Notes under the pieces: model-generated
The model's database searches: none
What the model was told of the DNA's origin: nothing
The model's input: the letters and a program-made list of their open reading frames with translations, nothing else
Translations under genes and position numbers: made by a program
Origin: Thermomonospora catenispora
Lineage (GTDB): Bacteria; Actinomycetota; Actinomycetes; Streptosporangiales; Streptosporangiaceae
NCBI RefSeq assembly: GCF_006363815.1
Contig: NZ_RRYT01000017.1
Span: forward strand, 1-64,000
DNA: 64,000 nucleotides
Reading direction: 5' to 3'
Part shown: positions 1-8,900 of the stretch, piece by piece
How positions within the stretch are numbered: the stretch's first letter is position 1
Layout: every line of letters begins with the position of its first letter

Positions 1-43
1 GCCCGCCCGCACCCGGCCCGGCCAGGCGAGCCCGGGCGCCCGC

Positions 44-73
44 CCCGCGACGGGGCCGCGGCCCCGTCGCGGG
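44..73. terminator. Perfect 30-nt palindrome, likely terminator
   Basis: Fifteen base pairs are self-complementary around the centre at 58/59. The palindrome lies 27 bp past the stop of the minus-strand nucleotidyltransferase gene. There is no T-tract, which is usual for high-GC actinomycete terminators. Confidence 0.5.
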
Positions 74-99
74 CGGCCGAACCGGGGGCGGGCGAGGCG

Positions 100-1365
100 T
101 CAGCCGCGCAGCGGGCCGAGGCACTCCTGCATCAGCAGCGTGTTCTTCAGGTAGAACGCCGGGTCGACGCCGGCGCCGTTCACCACCTCCCAGAAGGAGG
201 CGTCGATGTCGGCGCGCGTCCGCCCCAGCAGCTCATTGCGGATCACCGCGGCGTCGAGCAGGGGGACGCCCTTCAGCGCGTCCGCCCTCTCCTCGGCGGG
301 CAGCCGGCGGCACCGCTCGAGGGCGGGCGCCAGCCGCTCCACCTTCTGCGCATAGGCGTCGCCCGAGAGCTCCTCCGCTCCGGCGAACGCCTCGGCGACG
401 TTCTCCAGCAGCTTCCGCTCCAGCTCCTCAGGCTCGACCGACAGCGCCGGGTACTCCTTGACGAACTCCTCCCACTCGACCTCCCGCACGGCCCTGGTCA
501 GCTCCCCATACGGCGGCGGGGCCGTCCAGGCCTCCGCCAGCACCTCCCGCAGCAGACGCGGCTCCAGGTCCGTGACCTGCGCCAGCAGCGCCGCGTCGTA
601 GAGGTCCTTGGCCTGCGGATGCATGTCGGTGATCAGCCACAGCAGCTTCCAGGCCAGGGACAGCTCCGGGGTCGCGCCGAACACCACGGGGGACGGCCGC
701 CCGTCCACGCGCGGGACGCGGACCGGCTCGGGCAGCATCACCACGTGCTCGCCGAACACGAAGTCCAGCTGCACCTGGCCCGACGGCAGGCCCTCGGCGC
801 GCCAGGGCAGCACCAGACGACGGCCGGGCACCCGGTCATAGGTCCAGATGCTCTCCTCCACCGCGCCGCCGCCCCGGATCTCCACGGGAGTGCCCGTGGA
901 GGCGTCCTCGGCCAGCCGGATCAGCTCCTCCAGCATCCGGTCGGCCTTCCCGTCCTCGGCCTTCAGCGTCCGCGGCAGCACCACGAAGTCCAGGTCGCCG
1001 GGCTCGCGGGCGGCCGGGCCGAGCCAGGCGGCCAGCAGGAGGCTGCCGCGCAGCACCAGGTGGTCCCGCCAGACGGAGCCGGCGATCGCCGTGATGACGT
1101 GGTCGCACGCGGTCCGGCGGGCGGCGTACCAGCGGGCCCCGACCCGCGGGTCCTCGAACTGCGGATCACCGGCCCGCATCGCCCTGGCGTAGTGGAGCAG
1201 CGCGGGGTCGAACACCGGGCGCTGCACCACTCCGGGGCCGGACACCGGCCGCAGCGACACCGGCAGCTGCAGCCGCCGGCGCACGTCCTCCGCGGGAGGC
1301 TCCTGCGGCAGCCGGGTGGACGGCGGCCAGGGGCCCCAGCCGATCTCGTTCCAGGACTGCGTCAT
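100..1365 (-). CDS. AbiEii/AbiGii-type nucleotidyltransferase
   Basis: This 421-aa protein carries the nucleotidyltransferase signature GSLLLAAWLG followed about ten residues later by DLDFVV, the G-S...D-x-D metal-binding pattern of the AbiEii/MenA toxin family. The family transfers nucleotides to RNA or protein targets and is often the toxin of a two-gene abortive-infection or toxin-antitoxin pair; that role here is inference. The start MTQSWNEIGW is chosen because its ATG overlaps the TGA of the upstream gene (ATGA at 1362-1365), showing translational coupling. A longer in-frame start 36 bp upstream would lie inside that gene. The remainder of the protein is alpha-helical and charged with no other motif I recognise. 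Confidence 0.75.
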   Translation of the reverse strand: MTQSWNEIGWGPWPPSTRLPQEPPAEDVRRRLQLPVSLRPVSGPGVVQRPVFDPALLHYARAMRAGDPQFEDPRVGARWYAARRTACDHVITAIAGSVWRDHLVLRGSLLLAAWLGPAAREPGDLDFVVLPRTLKAEDGKADRMLEELIRLAEDASTGTPVEIRGGGAVEESIWTYDRVPGRRLVLPWRAEGLPSGQVQLDFVFGEHVVMLPEPVRVPRVDGRPSPVVFGATPELSLAWKLLWLITDMHPQAKDLYDAALLAQVTDLEPRLLREVLAEAWTAPPPYGELTRAVREVEWEEFVKEYPALSVEPEELERKLLENVAEAFAGAEELSGDAYAQKVERLAPALERCRRLPAEERADALKGVPLLDAAVIRNELLGRTRADIDASFWEVVNGAGVDPAFYLKNTLLMQECLGPLRG

Positions 1366-1994
1366 GATCGCGGCGCCTCCTCGATCCACCCGGCGTCCCA
1401 CGACTCGTCGCTGTCGTGCACCACGAACTCCCGCTCCACCTCGGCGATGCGCACGCCGCGCCCGCGCAGCGCCGCGATCAGGGCGTCCAGGCGGCGTTCG
1501 GCGGTCGCGTCGCCGACCAGGCGGCAGCGCTGGGTGACGAAGCGTTCGGCGACCCCGTCCGCCCGCACCCGGCGGGCGTTGCGGGACAGGTGCGCGGCGT
1601 GCGGCGCGACCAGGGCGTCCAGCCCGGCGTGGTCCTCCCCGGGGGCCTGCAGCACCTTGACGTGGTGCTCGAAGTAGCGGCCGGGCCCCAGCGCGGCGGC
1701 GTCCCGATCCGTCCGCGGGACCCCCTCGTTCCAGGGGGCGGCCTCCACCTTGGTGCGCACGACGTCGAACCCGTCGCCCGCCAGCGCCCGCGCGGTCCGC
1801 TCGGTGGCCGCCATGGCGTCCTCCAGCGTCCCCCGGGCGCGCAGCGTCAGCATCGGCTGGGAGGGGCTGCGGCCCCGGTCCAGCACGATGTGCACGAACT
1901 TCAGACCGCGGACCTCGGCCCAGCGCGCCAGCGCCTCGGCGTCACGCCCGCCGCACCGCACGGTCAGATGCGCCTCGAAGTCTCCGGTGAACAC
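1362..1994 (-). CDS. Hypothetical protein coupled to the nucleotidyltransferase
   Basis: This 210-aa soluble protein has no signal peptide or membrane segment and I do not recognise it. It starts at GTG (1994) with no strong ribosome binding site, and its stop overlaps the start of the AbiEii-like gene, so the two form a coupled operon. By position it could be the antitoxin or accessory half of the pair, but it has no helix-turn-helix such as AbiEi antitoxins carry. The protein is rich in Arg, Asp and Glu and contains the segment RYFEHHVKVL, so a metal- or nucleotide-binding role cannot be excluded. Confidence 0.6.
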   Translation of the reverse strand: MFTGDFEAHLTVRCGGRDAEALARWAEVRGLKFVHIVLDRGRSPSQPMLTLRARGTLEDAMAATERTARALAGDGFDVVRTKVEAAPWNEGVPRTDRDAAALGPGRYFEHHVKVLQAPGEDHAGLDALVAPHAAHLSRNARRVRADGVAERFVTQRCRLVGDATAERRLDALIAALRGRGVRIAEVEREFVVHDSDESWDAGWIEEAPRS

Positions 1995-2056
1995 GCTTCA
2001 TCATCGCCTCCGCGCTCGGCGGGAGGCATCGCATTTTTCCGGGGTAGGGATGGGGC

Positions 2057-3556
2057 ATGCGTTGCCTGGTCACCGGTGCGAGCGGATACATCGGCGGACG
2101 GCTGGTCCCCCGGCTGCTGGCCGCCGGGCACCGGGTGCGGTGTGCGGCGCGCCGCCCGGAGCGGCTGCGGGACCACCCCTGGGCCGACCGGGTGGAGACG
2201 GTGCGCGCCGACGTGCTGGACTTCCCGGCCACCCGGGCGGCGCTGGAGGACGTGGACGTGGCCTATTACCTGGTGCACACCATGGGCGGCGGGCGGGACT
2301 TCGCCGACCGGGACCGCCAGGCGGCCCGCGTGTTCGCCGCGGCGGCCCGGCAGGCGGGGGTGTCGCGGATCGTGTACCTGGGCGGGCTGGGGTCCGGCGA
2401 CCGCCTGTCGCCGCACCTGCGGTCCCGGGCCGAGGTCGGCGAGATCCTGCTGGCCTCGGGGGTGCCGACGGCGGTGCTGCGCGCGGCGGTGATCATCGGG
2501 TCGGGGTCGGTGTCGTTCGAGATGCTGCGGTATCTGACCGAGCGGCTCCCGATGATGGTGACCCCGGGCTGGGTGCACACCCGGATCCAGCCGATCGCCA
2601 TCCGCGACGTGCTGCGCTACCTGGTGGGCGCGGCGGAGCTGCCCCGGCACGTGCACCGGACGTTCGACATCGGCGGGCCCGACGTGCTGACGTACGCGCA
2701 GATGATGCAGCGGTACGCCGCCGTGGCGGGGCTGTCGAAGCGGATCGTGGTGCCGGTGCCGGTGCTCTCGCCCCGGCTGTCGAGCCTGTGGATCGGGCTG
2801 ATCACCCCGGTCCCGGGGACGATCGCCCGGCCGCTGGTGGAGTCGCTGCGCACCGAGGTGGTGTGCGGCGAGCACGACATCGCCGCCCACATCCCCGATC
2901 CGCCGGAGGGGTTGACCGGCTTCGACCGGGCGGTGGAGTTGGCGCTGCGCAAGATCCGGGAGGCCGACGTGACCACCCGGTGGACGTCCGCGTCCACGCC
3001 CGGGGCGCCCAGCGACCCGCTGCCCACCGACCCCGACTGGGCGGGCGGCACCCTGTACGTGGACGAGCGGGAGCGGTTCTGCCGGGCCGAGCCGCGGGAG
3101 CTGTGGCGGGTCGTGGAGGGGGTGGGCGGCGCCAACGGCTGGTACTCGCTGCCGGTGGCCTGGCGGCTGCGCGGCCTGCTGGACCGGCTGACCGGCGGGG
3201 TCGGGCTGCGCCGCGGCCGGCGGGACCCCCGGCGGCTGCGGGTCGGGGACGCGGTGGACTTCTGGCGGGTGGAGGAGATCGAGCCCGGGCGGCTGCTGCG
3301 GCTGCGCGCCGAGATGCGGCTGCCCGGCCGCGCCTGGCTGGAGATGTCGGTGCACCCCGCGCCGGGCGGCTCCCGCTACCGGCAGCGCGCGGTGTTCCAC
3401 CCCCGCGGGCTGCCGGGGCATCTGTACTGGCACGCCATCGCGCCGTTCCACGGGCTGATCTTCGGCGGGATGCCGCGGGGCATCGCCCGGGCCGCCGAGG
3501 CCGGCCGCCCCCTCCCGGCTCCCGGGGATCGGCGGCGTGCGACCATGCGATCATGA
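2057..3556 (+). CDS. SDR-family NAD(P)-binding protein with C-terminal DUF2867-type domain
   Basis: A 499-aa protein. The N-terminal 300 residues form an atypical short-chain dehydrogenase (NmrA-like) domain with the nucleotide motif TGASGYIGG at residues 7-15 and a downstream GGLGSGD segment. The C-terminal 190 residues resemble the DUF2867 domain found fused to such SDRs in actinobacteria (ELWRVVEGVGGANGWYS, then RYRQRAVFHPRGLPGHLYW). Substrate is unknown; the family is usually described as NAD(P)H-binding sensors or reductases. The stop overlaps the start of the nitroreductase gene by ATGA, so the two are co-translated. Confidence 0.8.
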   Translation: MRCLVTGASGYIGGRLVPRLLAAGHRVRCAARRPERLRDHPWADRVETVRADVLDFPATRAALEDVDVAYYLVHTMGGGRDFADRDRQAARVFAAAARQAGVSRIVYLGGLGSGDRLSPHLRSRAEVGEILLASGVPTAVLRAAVIIGSGSVSFEMLRYLTERLPMMVTPGWVHTRIQPIAIRDVLRYLVGAAELPRHVHRTFDIGGPDVLTYAQMMQRYAAVAGLSKRIVVPVPVLSPRLSSLWIGLITPVPGTIARPLVESLRTEVVCGEHDIAAHIPDPPEGLTGFDRAVELALRKIREADVTTRWTSASTPGAPSDPLPTDPDWAGGTLYVDERERFCRAEPRELWRVVEGVGGANGWYSLPVAWRLRGLLDRLTGGVGLRRGRRDPRRLRVGDAVDFWRVEEIEPGRLLRLRAEMRLPGRAWLEMSVHPAPGGSRYRQRAVFHPRGLPGHLYWHAIAPFHGLIFGGMPRGIARAAEAGRPLPAPGDRRRATMRS

Positions 3557-4203
3557 CGACTCTGCCGTTGACGCCCGACGAGCTGCTGACCACCACCCGT
3601 GCCGTGCGCAAGCGGCTGGACCTGGACCGGCCGGTGCCGATGGAGCTGATCCGCGAGTGCCTGGAGATCGCCCTGCAGGCGCCCAGCGGCAGCAACGCCC
3701 AGGGCTGGGAGTGGGTGGTGCTGACCGACCCGCGGATCAAGGCCGAGGTCGCCGGGTACTACCGGCGGTCCTGGGACGCCTACAGCGCCTCCAAGGCGTC
3801 GGCCGCCAACCTGCACGCCGACGATCCGGAGCGGGCGGCGGTGCAGCGGCGGGTGGGCGCCAGCGCCGCCCACCTGGCCGAGGTCCTGGAGCGGGTGCCG
3901 GTGCTGCTGATCCCCTGCCTGCACGTGCCGGGCGGGGAGCTCCCCAAGGGCAACCAGGCCGGGCTGTGGGGGTCGCTGCTGCCGGCGGTGTGGAGCTACA
4001 TGCTGGCCGCCCGGGCCCGGGGCCTGGGCACGGCGTGGACCTCGCTGCACCTGCGCTACGAGCGTGAGGTCGCCGAGCTGCTGGGGCTTCCGGAGGACGT
4101 GCGGCAGGGGGCGCTGGTGCCGACCGCCTACTACACCGGCGACTCCTTCCGTCCGGCGCCGCGGCGTCCGCTGGAGGAGGTCCTGCACGTCAACGGCTGG
4201 TGA
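3553..4203 (+). CDS. Nitroreductase-family flavoprotein
   Basis: A 216-aa protein with nitroreductase-fold features: the N-terminal TTRAVRKRLDLDRPVP segment that binds FMN phosphate, followed by ALQAPSGSNAQGWEW. Members use FMN and NAD(P)H to reduce nitro groups, quinones or enones. The start at 3553 is fixed by the ATGA overlap with the preceding SDR gene. The 3' end overlaps the converging sirtuin gene by 14 bp. The physiological substrate cannot be deduced. Confidence 0.85.
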   Translation: MTTLPLTPDELLTTTRAVRKRLDLDRPVPMELIRECLEIALQAPSGSNAQGWEWVVLTDPRIKAEVAGYYRRSWDAYSASKASAANLHADDPERAAVQRRVGASAAHLAEVLERVPVLLIPCLHVPGGELPKGNQAGLWGSLLPAVWSYMLAARARGLGTAWTSLHLRYEREVAELLGLPEDVRQGALVPTAYYTGDSFRPAPRRPLEEVLHVNGW

Positions 4204-5050
4204 GGCGGGCGACCAGCGCGGTGAGGGCGGCGCCGAGCGGGGCGTCGAGGCGGACCGCGGCGTGGTCGTCGCCGCGGGTGCGGCCCCGGTTGACGATCGC
4301 GATGGGGACGGCGTGCCGGTGGGCGTGCAGGACGAACCGGTAGCCCGACATCACGGTCAGGGAGGAGCCCAGCACCAGCAGGGTGCCGGCCCGTTCGGTG
4401 AGCCCGTAGCAGGTCCGCACCCGGTCGGGCGGGACGTTCTCCCCGAAGAAGATCACATCCGGTTTGAGCACGCCGCCGCAGCGGGCGCAGTCCACGGTCC
4501 GGAACGCGGCGATCTGCTCGTCGGTCAGCACCGCGTCCCCGTCGGGGTTGAACTCCGCGGCGCGGGCCGTCCAGCCGGGGTTGGCCTCGCGCAGCCGCCG
4601 GTCCAGCTCCTCGCGCGGCGTCCGCTCGCCGCAGTCCAGGCAGCGGACCCGGTCCAGGCTGCCGTGCAGCTCGATCACGTCGACGGCCCCGGCGGCCTGG
4701 TGCAGGCCGTCGACGTTCTGGGTGATGATCCCGCTGACCAGTCCGCGCCGCTGCAGCTCGGCGACGGCGCGGTGCCCGGCGTTGGGGGCGGCGCGGGCCA
4801 CGTGCCGCCAGCCCAGGTGGCTGCGCGCCCAGTACCGCCGGCGGGCCTCCGCGCTGCCGACGAACGTCTGGTACGTCATCGGGGTCGCCCGCCGTCTGCG
4901 TCCGGTCTCGCCCCGGTAGTCGGGGATCCCCGACTCGGTGGACAGTCCGGCGCCGCTCAGCACGACCACGTCGCCGTCGGCGACCAGGTCGGCCAGCAGG
5001 TCCAGCCCGGCGATCCGTCCGGTGCCGACAGCCTGCGTCATGTCCTCCAT
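4190..5050 (-). CDS. Sir2-family NAD-dependent protein deacylase
   Basis: A 286-aa sirtuin. Visible motifs in order are GAGLSTESGIPDYRG (NAD binding, about residue 33), TQNVDGLHQAAG, the catalytic His in ELHGS, two zinc Cys pairs (CLDC and CARC), and GSSLTV. It should remove acyl groups from lysines using NAD+. The start at 5050 follows the open frame; a second ATG at 5041 is possible, but neither has well-spaced Shine-Dalgarno sequence. The gene converges on the nitroreductase gene with 14 bp overlap. Confidence 0.9.
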   Translation of the reverse strand: MEDMTQAVGTGRIAGLDLLADLVADGDVVVLSGAGLSTESGIPDYRGETGRRRRATPMTYQTFVGSAEARRRYWARSHLGWRHVARAAPNAGHRAVAELQRRGLVSGIITQNVDGLHQAAGAVDVIELHGSLDRVRCLDCGERTPREELDRRLREANPGWTARAAEFNPDGDAVLTDEQIAAFRTVDCARCGGVLKPDVIFFGENVPPDRVRTCYGLTERAGTLLVLGSSLTVMSGYRFVLHAHRHAVPIAIVNRGRTRGDDHAAVRLDAPLGAALTALVARLTSR

Positions 5051-5080
5051 GGTGCCCGACGCGGACGGATGGCCCGGCCC

Positions 5081-5098
5081 GCCCGCCTGCAGGCGGGC
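5081..5098. terminator. Perfect 18-nt palindrome downstream of the SUFU gene
   Basis: Nine base pairs around a CTGCAG centre, lying between the sirtuin start and the SUFU-gene stop. It could end the minus-strand SUFU transcript. No T-tract follows. Confidence 0.35.
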
Positions 5099-5159
5099 CG
5101 GGGCATCGGTGGCGGGTCTCCGTCGAGACGACGGCTTCCCCGGACCCGCCGGGCTCGGA

Positions 5160-6152
5160 TCAGGGCGTGACGGTGATGGTCAGCCGGGGCAGCGACGGGA
5201 TGCGGTAGTCGCCGGGCTCGGGGGCGACCTCGGCGGCGAGCCGCCGGCCGGCGTCGGCCGGGATGACGATCTCCAGCGCCTCCGGGGTGTCGTTGCAGGC
5301 GAACTCCTCCCCCGGCAGGAACACCACCGGCGGGCGAGTCCTGGCCTGCAGGATCAGGGGGATGCCGTGCGGGATCCGCCCGGGCAGCACCCGGGTGAAC
5401 TGCGGCACGTGCTGCGCCCCCATGATCACCTGCACGTCGCCGGTCTGTTCGCCGACCCGGGCGTCGAGCTGGTGCAGGAACAGGTAGCCGGTGCCCGAGC
5501 CCTCCCTGCGGGCGCCCTCCTCCACCGCCTGCGCCACGTCGGGCAGGTGCGCCAGCGAGGAGCGGTGCAGGTCGGTGATCAGCATCGGCAGGTGGTGCCG
5601 CAGCGCGCCCAGCACTCCTTGCACGTTCCACGCCTGGGCGGCGTGCAGCTCCTCGGTGGTGATCCCGACGAACTGGAGGAAGGTGATCCTCCCGATCGCG
5701 GTCTCCAGCTCCCCCAGCTCGGGGTCGGGCACGAACCCGCCGGCCCGGATCGCCGAGTCCGGGACGTCGGGGTCCAGCGGGTCGGGGTGCTCGATGAAGT
5801 GCCCGGCGGCGAAGTCGTTCCCGGTGCGGGAGACGTAGGAGGCCAGCCGTTCCATCTGGTGCATCGCCCAGTTGGGCGGGGTCTGGTCCCGGCCGGGGTC
5901 ACGCGGCACCCGGAGCGTGAACTCATAGCCGCGCTCCTCGAAGGGGGCGGTGAGCGCGTATCCGATGAGGTGCCAGTGCGGGACGGGCTCGGTCCGCGGG
6001 TAGGCCGCGATGAGGTTGGTGACGAAGGGCCCCATCGGCTGCGGCCCCATCGGCCGGTACGGCACCGGCGGGGTCCACTCCAGACGCGGGACGTCCCCGT
6101 ACCTCTTCCTGAGCTCCGCGTCGATCGCTTCCCAGTTCTGGTAGACCAGCAT
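5160..6152 (-). CDS. Suppressor-of-fused (SUFU) domain protein
   Basis: A 330-aa cytosolic protein resembling bacterial SUFU-domain proteins (HWHLIGYALTAPFEERGYEFTLRV, then LQFVGITTEELHAAQAW near residue 165). In bacteria the fold is known chiefly as an immunity domain of polymorphic toxin systems, but many stand-alone copies have no assigned role. No toxin gene is visible beside it. The start has a fair ribosome binding site (AAGGACGGGC before ATG). It is divergently transcribed from the gene at 6400, with a CRP-like site between. Confidence 0.75.
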   Translation of the reverse strand: MLVYQNWEAIDAELRKRYGDVPRLEWTPPVPYRPMGPQPMGPFVTNLIAAYPRTEPVPHWHLIGYALTAPFEERGYEFTLRVPRDPGRDQTPPNWAMHQMERLASYVSRTGNDFAAGHFIEHPDPLDPDVPDSAIRAGGFVPDPELGELETAIGRITFLQFVGITTEELHAAQAWNVQGVLGALRHHLPMLITDLHRSSLAHLPDVAQAVEEGARREGSGTGYLFLHQLDARVGEQTGDVQVIMGAQHVPQFTRVLPGRIPHGIPLILQARTRPPVVFLPGEEFACNDTPEALEIVIPADAGRRLAAEVAPEPGDYRIPSLPRLTITVTP

Positions 6153-6226
6153 GCCCGTCCTTGTGCGGTTCTCTCATCGGCTCAACGCCCCTTACCGACG
6201 CGCCGGCGATCAAGAACGATCCCCAA

Positions 6227-6242
6227 TGTGATACAGGTCACA
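6227..6242. promoter_or_regulatory. CRP/GlxR-type operator
   Basis: TGTGA-TACAGG-TCACA is an exact match to both half-sites of the CRP-family consensus TGTGA-N6-TCACA. It lies in the 247-bp divergent region between the SUFU gene (start 6152) and the gene at 6400. It could repress or activate either promoter in response to cAMP. Confidence 0.55.
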
Positions 6243-6399
6243 CCTTTTGTCGCATTTCACCGGGAAACCGCCGCCCCCGCGCCGGGAGTCGTATCGGGCG
6301 CGGCCCGCGCCGATGCGCCATGGGCGGCGGCGCCGGGGCGCCGGAGGCCCGGAGGCGAGGTCCGCCGCCGGACGCCGCGCGGGGAAGGTGAGGGGACCG

Positions 6400-7230
6400 A
6401 TGACCGTCGATCCGACCGAGCGGGACGTTCCCGGCGAAGAGCCCGAGGAGGAGCCCGGCGAAGAGCCCTATGGGGAGCCCGCGGAGGGGCCCGGCGGAGG
6501 GTTCGCCGAAGGGCTCGGGAAAGGCCTTGGGAAGGGACTCGACGAGGAGCCCGCCGAGGAGGAGAGGCGGTGGGCGACCGCGACCCTGGATGCGATCCCG
6601 CTGCCGGGGTCGCGGCCGTGGAAGCTGTCGATCGGCGGGCTGCTGAGCCGCCACCCCAAGGTCCCGCGCGGCGCCGGACGGGTGCTGGGGCTGCTCGACC
6701 GGTTCGGCGCCATCGAGTTCGGGCCCGAGAAGGTCGGTTTCGACGGTGAGGACGTCCGCTGGGAGAAGGTCATCGAGATCCGCACCCGCACCCTCGACGA
6801 CCTACTGCTCGGCCCGGTCTCCGAGTCCGTGGTCGACCGGGTCCGGGACCGGCTCCCGCCCGCCCCCGGCCGCAGGTGGGCGGTGCGGCAGGCCGTCCAG
6901 ACCGTGACCGCCCTGGTCCTGGCGGCCCGCCAGGACCTGCTGGAGGGGCGCGCCGACCGCACCCCCATCCCCTGCGAGATCGTCTACCTCGGCCGGCTGG
7001 GCGGGGTGAAGCACATGGAGGCCGGTCTGTTCGCCGCCCTGTGCATGGACCGTCGTCCCGAGATCGGCGCGGCCCTGCAGGCGGCCGCCCGCCGCCGCCA
7101 TGTGGCCGTCTGCCCCGCCGCCCCGCACGACCTGACGACCGGCACCGCCCAGCGCGCCAAGGCCCTGCAGCGCCGCACGGCGCTGCTCACCGCCCGCCTG
7201 CGCACCGCCGCCGGCCGCTCGGCCGAGTGA
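6400..7230 (+). CDS. Conserved-looking hypothetical protein with acidic Gly/Glu-rich N-terminus
   Basis: A 276-aa protein of unknown function. Residues 1-48 are a low-complexity acidic stretch with repeated GEEP/GLGKGL-type units; the rest looks globular (SRPWKLSIGGLLSRHP, then GAIEFGPEKVGFDGEDVRWEKVIEIRTRT), a layout seen in actinobacterial proteins with no assigned role. The ATG at 6400 is preceded by GTGAGGGG. An upstream in-frame start would extend through the promoter region and is not used. No signal peptide or membrane helix is present. Confidence 0.6.
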   Translation: MTVDPTERDVPGEEPEEEPGEEPYGEPAEGPGGGFAEGLGKGLGKGLDEEPAEEERRWATATLDAIPLPGSRPWKLSIGGLLSRHPKVPRGAGRVLGLLDRFGAIEFGPEKVGFDGEDVRWEKVIEIRTRTLDDLLLGPVSESVVDRVRDRLPPAPGRRWAVRQAVQTVTALVLAARQDLLEGRADRTPIPCEIVYLGRLGGVKHMEAGLFAALCMDRRPEIGAALQAAARRRHVAVCPAAPHDLTTGTAQRAKALQRRTALLTARLRTAAGRSAE

Positions 7231-7348
7231 ACGCGCCCCCGCGGCGGTCGCCGCCCGAGGCCTCGCGCAGGGCCTCACCGAGGCGCGCCCGGGCGAGGAC
7301 CCGCGGGCGGATCCGTGGGCGACCCGGCCGGCTCGGAGGGGCCGCCGG

Positions 7349-7807
7349 TCAGCCGAGCCAGCGGCCGTCGCGCATGAGGTCGCGGCCGGGCAGCTCGTCG
7401 GCCTCCCGCCAGGCCTGGACGCGCCGCGGCCGGATCCGGAAGTACCGGTAGGGCTCGTCGAGCTCGCGCGGGTCGAACCCGGTCTTGGCGGCGAAGGCGT
7501 CCCCGACCTCCCGGCCGAGGTCGGCGATGTCGACCGGCTCGGCGACGCCGTCGATGACCACGACGTCCCGCGTCGGGCCGAGACCGAGCCGCACCCGGCC
7601 GTCGGCCAGCAGGTTGCGGGCGGTGACCGACGCGCGCGGCGTCGAGATCAGGATCGTGGACCCGTCCCACAGGTACGACAGCGGGATGAGGTGGACCCCG
7701 CTCGCGGGGCTCGACGTCGCGACCCACAGGTCGACGTCGTCGCGCAGCTTGGCGTGGGCGTCCCGCAGCCTCTCCTCGAGCGTGCGCGGCGGCGGTGCCT
7801 CCGTCAT
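7349..7807 (-). CDS. Pyridoxamine 5'-phosphate oxidase-fold (FMN/F420) protein
   Basis: A 152-aa split-barrel flavin-binding protein: LWVATSSPASGVHLIPLSYLWDGSTILIST near the N-terminus and a FRIRPRRVQAW terminal strand are typical of PPOX/F420-dependent reductases. The start MTEAPPPRT is selected because GGAGGAGAG precedes it; longer frames read through the neighbouring start region. It is the last gene of the minus-strand run that begins with the 19-aa peptide, 46 bp after the aldolase-like gene, so it may be a redox enzyme of that locus or just adjacent. Confidence 0.75.
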   Translation of the reverse strand: MTEAPPPRTLEERLRDAHAKLRDDVDLWVATSSPASGVHLIPLSYLWDGSTILISTPRASVTARNLLADGRVRLGLGPTRDVVVIDGVAEPVDIADLGREVGDAFAAKTGFDPRELDEPYRYFRIRPRRVQAWREADELPGRDLMRDGRWLG

Positions 7808-7853
7808 CTCTCCTCCAGCCATGCGTTGTCGGCGTTCCGGCGGGGGAAGCCGT

Positions 7854-8894
7854 TCACCGAGCCGTCGCCGCGGCCAGCGCCCTGACGGCGTCGCGCGCGC
7901 CGTCCACATCGTGCGCCCGGTGCACCACGAAGCGCACGTATCCGTTCGGCAGGGCGAGGACCCGGACACCATGGGCGGCGAGGCGGGCGGCGCACTCTCG
8001 CGCGGTCAGTCCGGCGAGCCGCACCATGACGATATTGGTCGGCCGCGGCGGGCGCAGCAACTGCGCGCCCGGCACCGTCGCGAGCTCCGCGGCGAGCGCG
8101 GCGGCCGTCTCGTGGTCGGCGGCCAGCTCGGGCAACCGGTCGAGCGCGACCAGCGCGGCCGCCGCGACCACCCCCGACTGGTGCATCGAGCCGCCCAGCC
8201 AGGTGCGCAGCTCGCGAGCGCGCGCCACCTGCTCGCGGGTCCCGCACAGCAGGCTGCCGACCGGCGCGCCCAATCCCTTGGAGACGGAGAAGGAGACGCT
8301 GTCGGCGGGCTCGGCCAGCTCCGCGGGCGGCACCCCGAGCGCCACGGCCGCGTTGGCGAGCCGGGCCCCGTCGAGGTGGAGGTGCGCGCCGTGCCGGTGC
8401 GCCAGCTCGGCCACGGCCCGCGTCGCCGCCGCGTCGAGGGCGTTGCCGGCGTGCATCATGCTCGTGTTCTCCAGGCAGACCACGGTCGGCCGGTCCGTCC
8501 CGGCGGCGAGGAGGGCGGCCAGCTCGCCCAGGTCGGGCAGGCCGTCGGGCCGCTGCCGCACCGGCTCCGGCTCGACCCCGCCGAAGCGGCGGAGCCCGTC
8601 CGCCTCCAGGAACGCCATGTGGCTGTCGGCGCCGACGATCAGCCGCGGGGCGGGCGTCCCGGCCGGCCCGGCCGCGGCGAGCGGGGCGAGCAGGTTGGCC
8701 ATCGTGCCGGTGGGCGTGAACAGCGCCGCCTCGGTGCCGAGCAGCGCGGCGGCCCGTTCCTGGAGCAGGGCGACCGTCGGATCGTCGCCGTACACGTCGT
8801 CGCCGACCCGGGCCCGCGCCATCGCCTCGCGCATCCGCGCGTCCGGCACGGTGCGGGTGTCGCTGCGGAAGTCGAGCCGCTCGGTCCGCGACAT
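7854..8894 (-). CDS. Threonine-aldolase-like PLP enzyme (beta-eliminating lyase family)
   Basis: A 346-aa fold-type I PLP enzyme. The N-terminus LDFRSDTRTVPDARMREAM and the lysine motif SVSFSVSKGLGAPVGS match low-specificity L-threonine/allo-threonine aldolases. These enzymes cleave beta-hydroxy amino acids to glycine and an aldehyde, or run the reverse condensation. Only 6 bp separate it from the aldehyde dehydrogenase upstream, so the pair could make or handle an aldehyde: aldolase cleavage followed by oxidation. This coupling is inference. Such enzymes build beta-hydroxy amino acids in several natural product pathways. Confidence 0.85.
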   Translation of the reverse strand: MSRTERLDFRSDTRTVPDARMREAMARARVGDDVYGDDPTVALLQERAAALLGTEAALFTPTGTMANLLAPLAAAGPAGTPAPRLIVGADSHMAFLEADGLRRFGGVEPEPVRQRPDGLPDLGELAALLAAGTDRPTVVCLENTSMMHAGNALDAAATRAVAELAHRHGAHLHLDGARLANAAVALGVPPAELAEPADSVSFSVSKGLGAPVGSLLCGTREQVARARELRTWLGGSMHQSGVVAAAALVALDRLPELAADHETAAALAAELATVPGAQLLRPPRPTNIVMVRLAGLTARECAARLAAHGVRVLALPNGYVRFVVHRAHDVDGARDAVRALAAATAR

Positions 8895-8900
8895 CGCCGC

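Noticed and set aside
4190-6152. Sirtuin plus SUFU gene as an antiphage defence pair
   Set aside because: The sirtuin is a compact deacylase without the fused domains of defence sirtuins, the genes are separated by a palindrome and 109 bp, and no toxin is visible.
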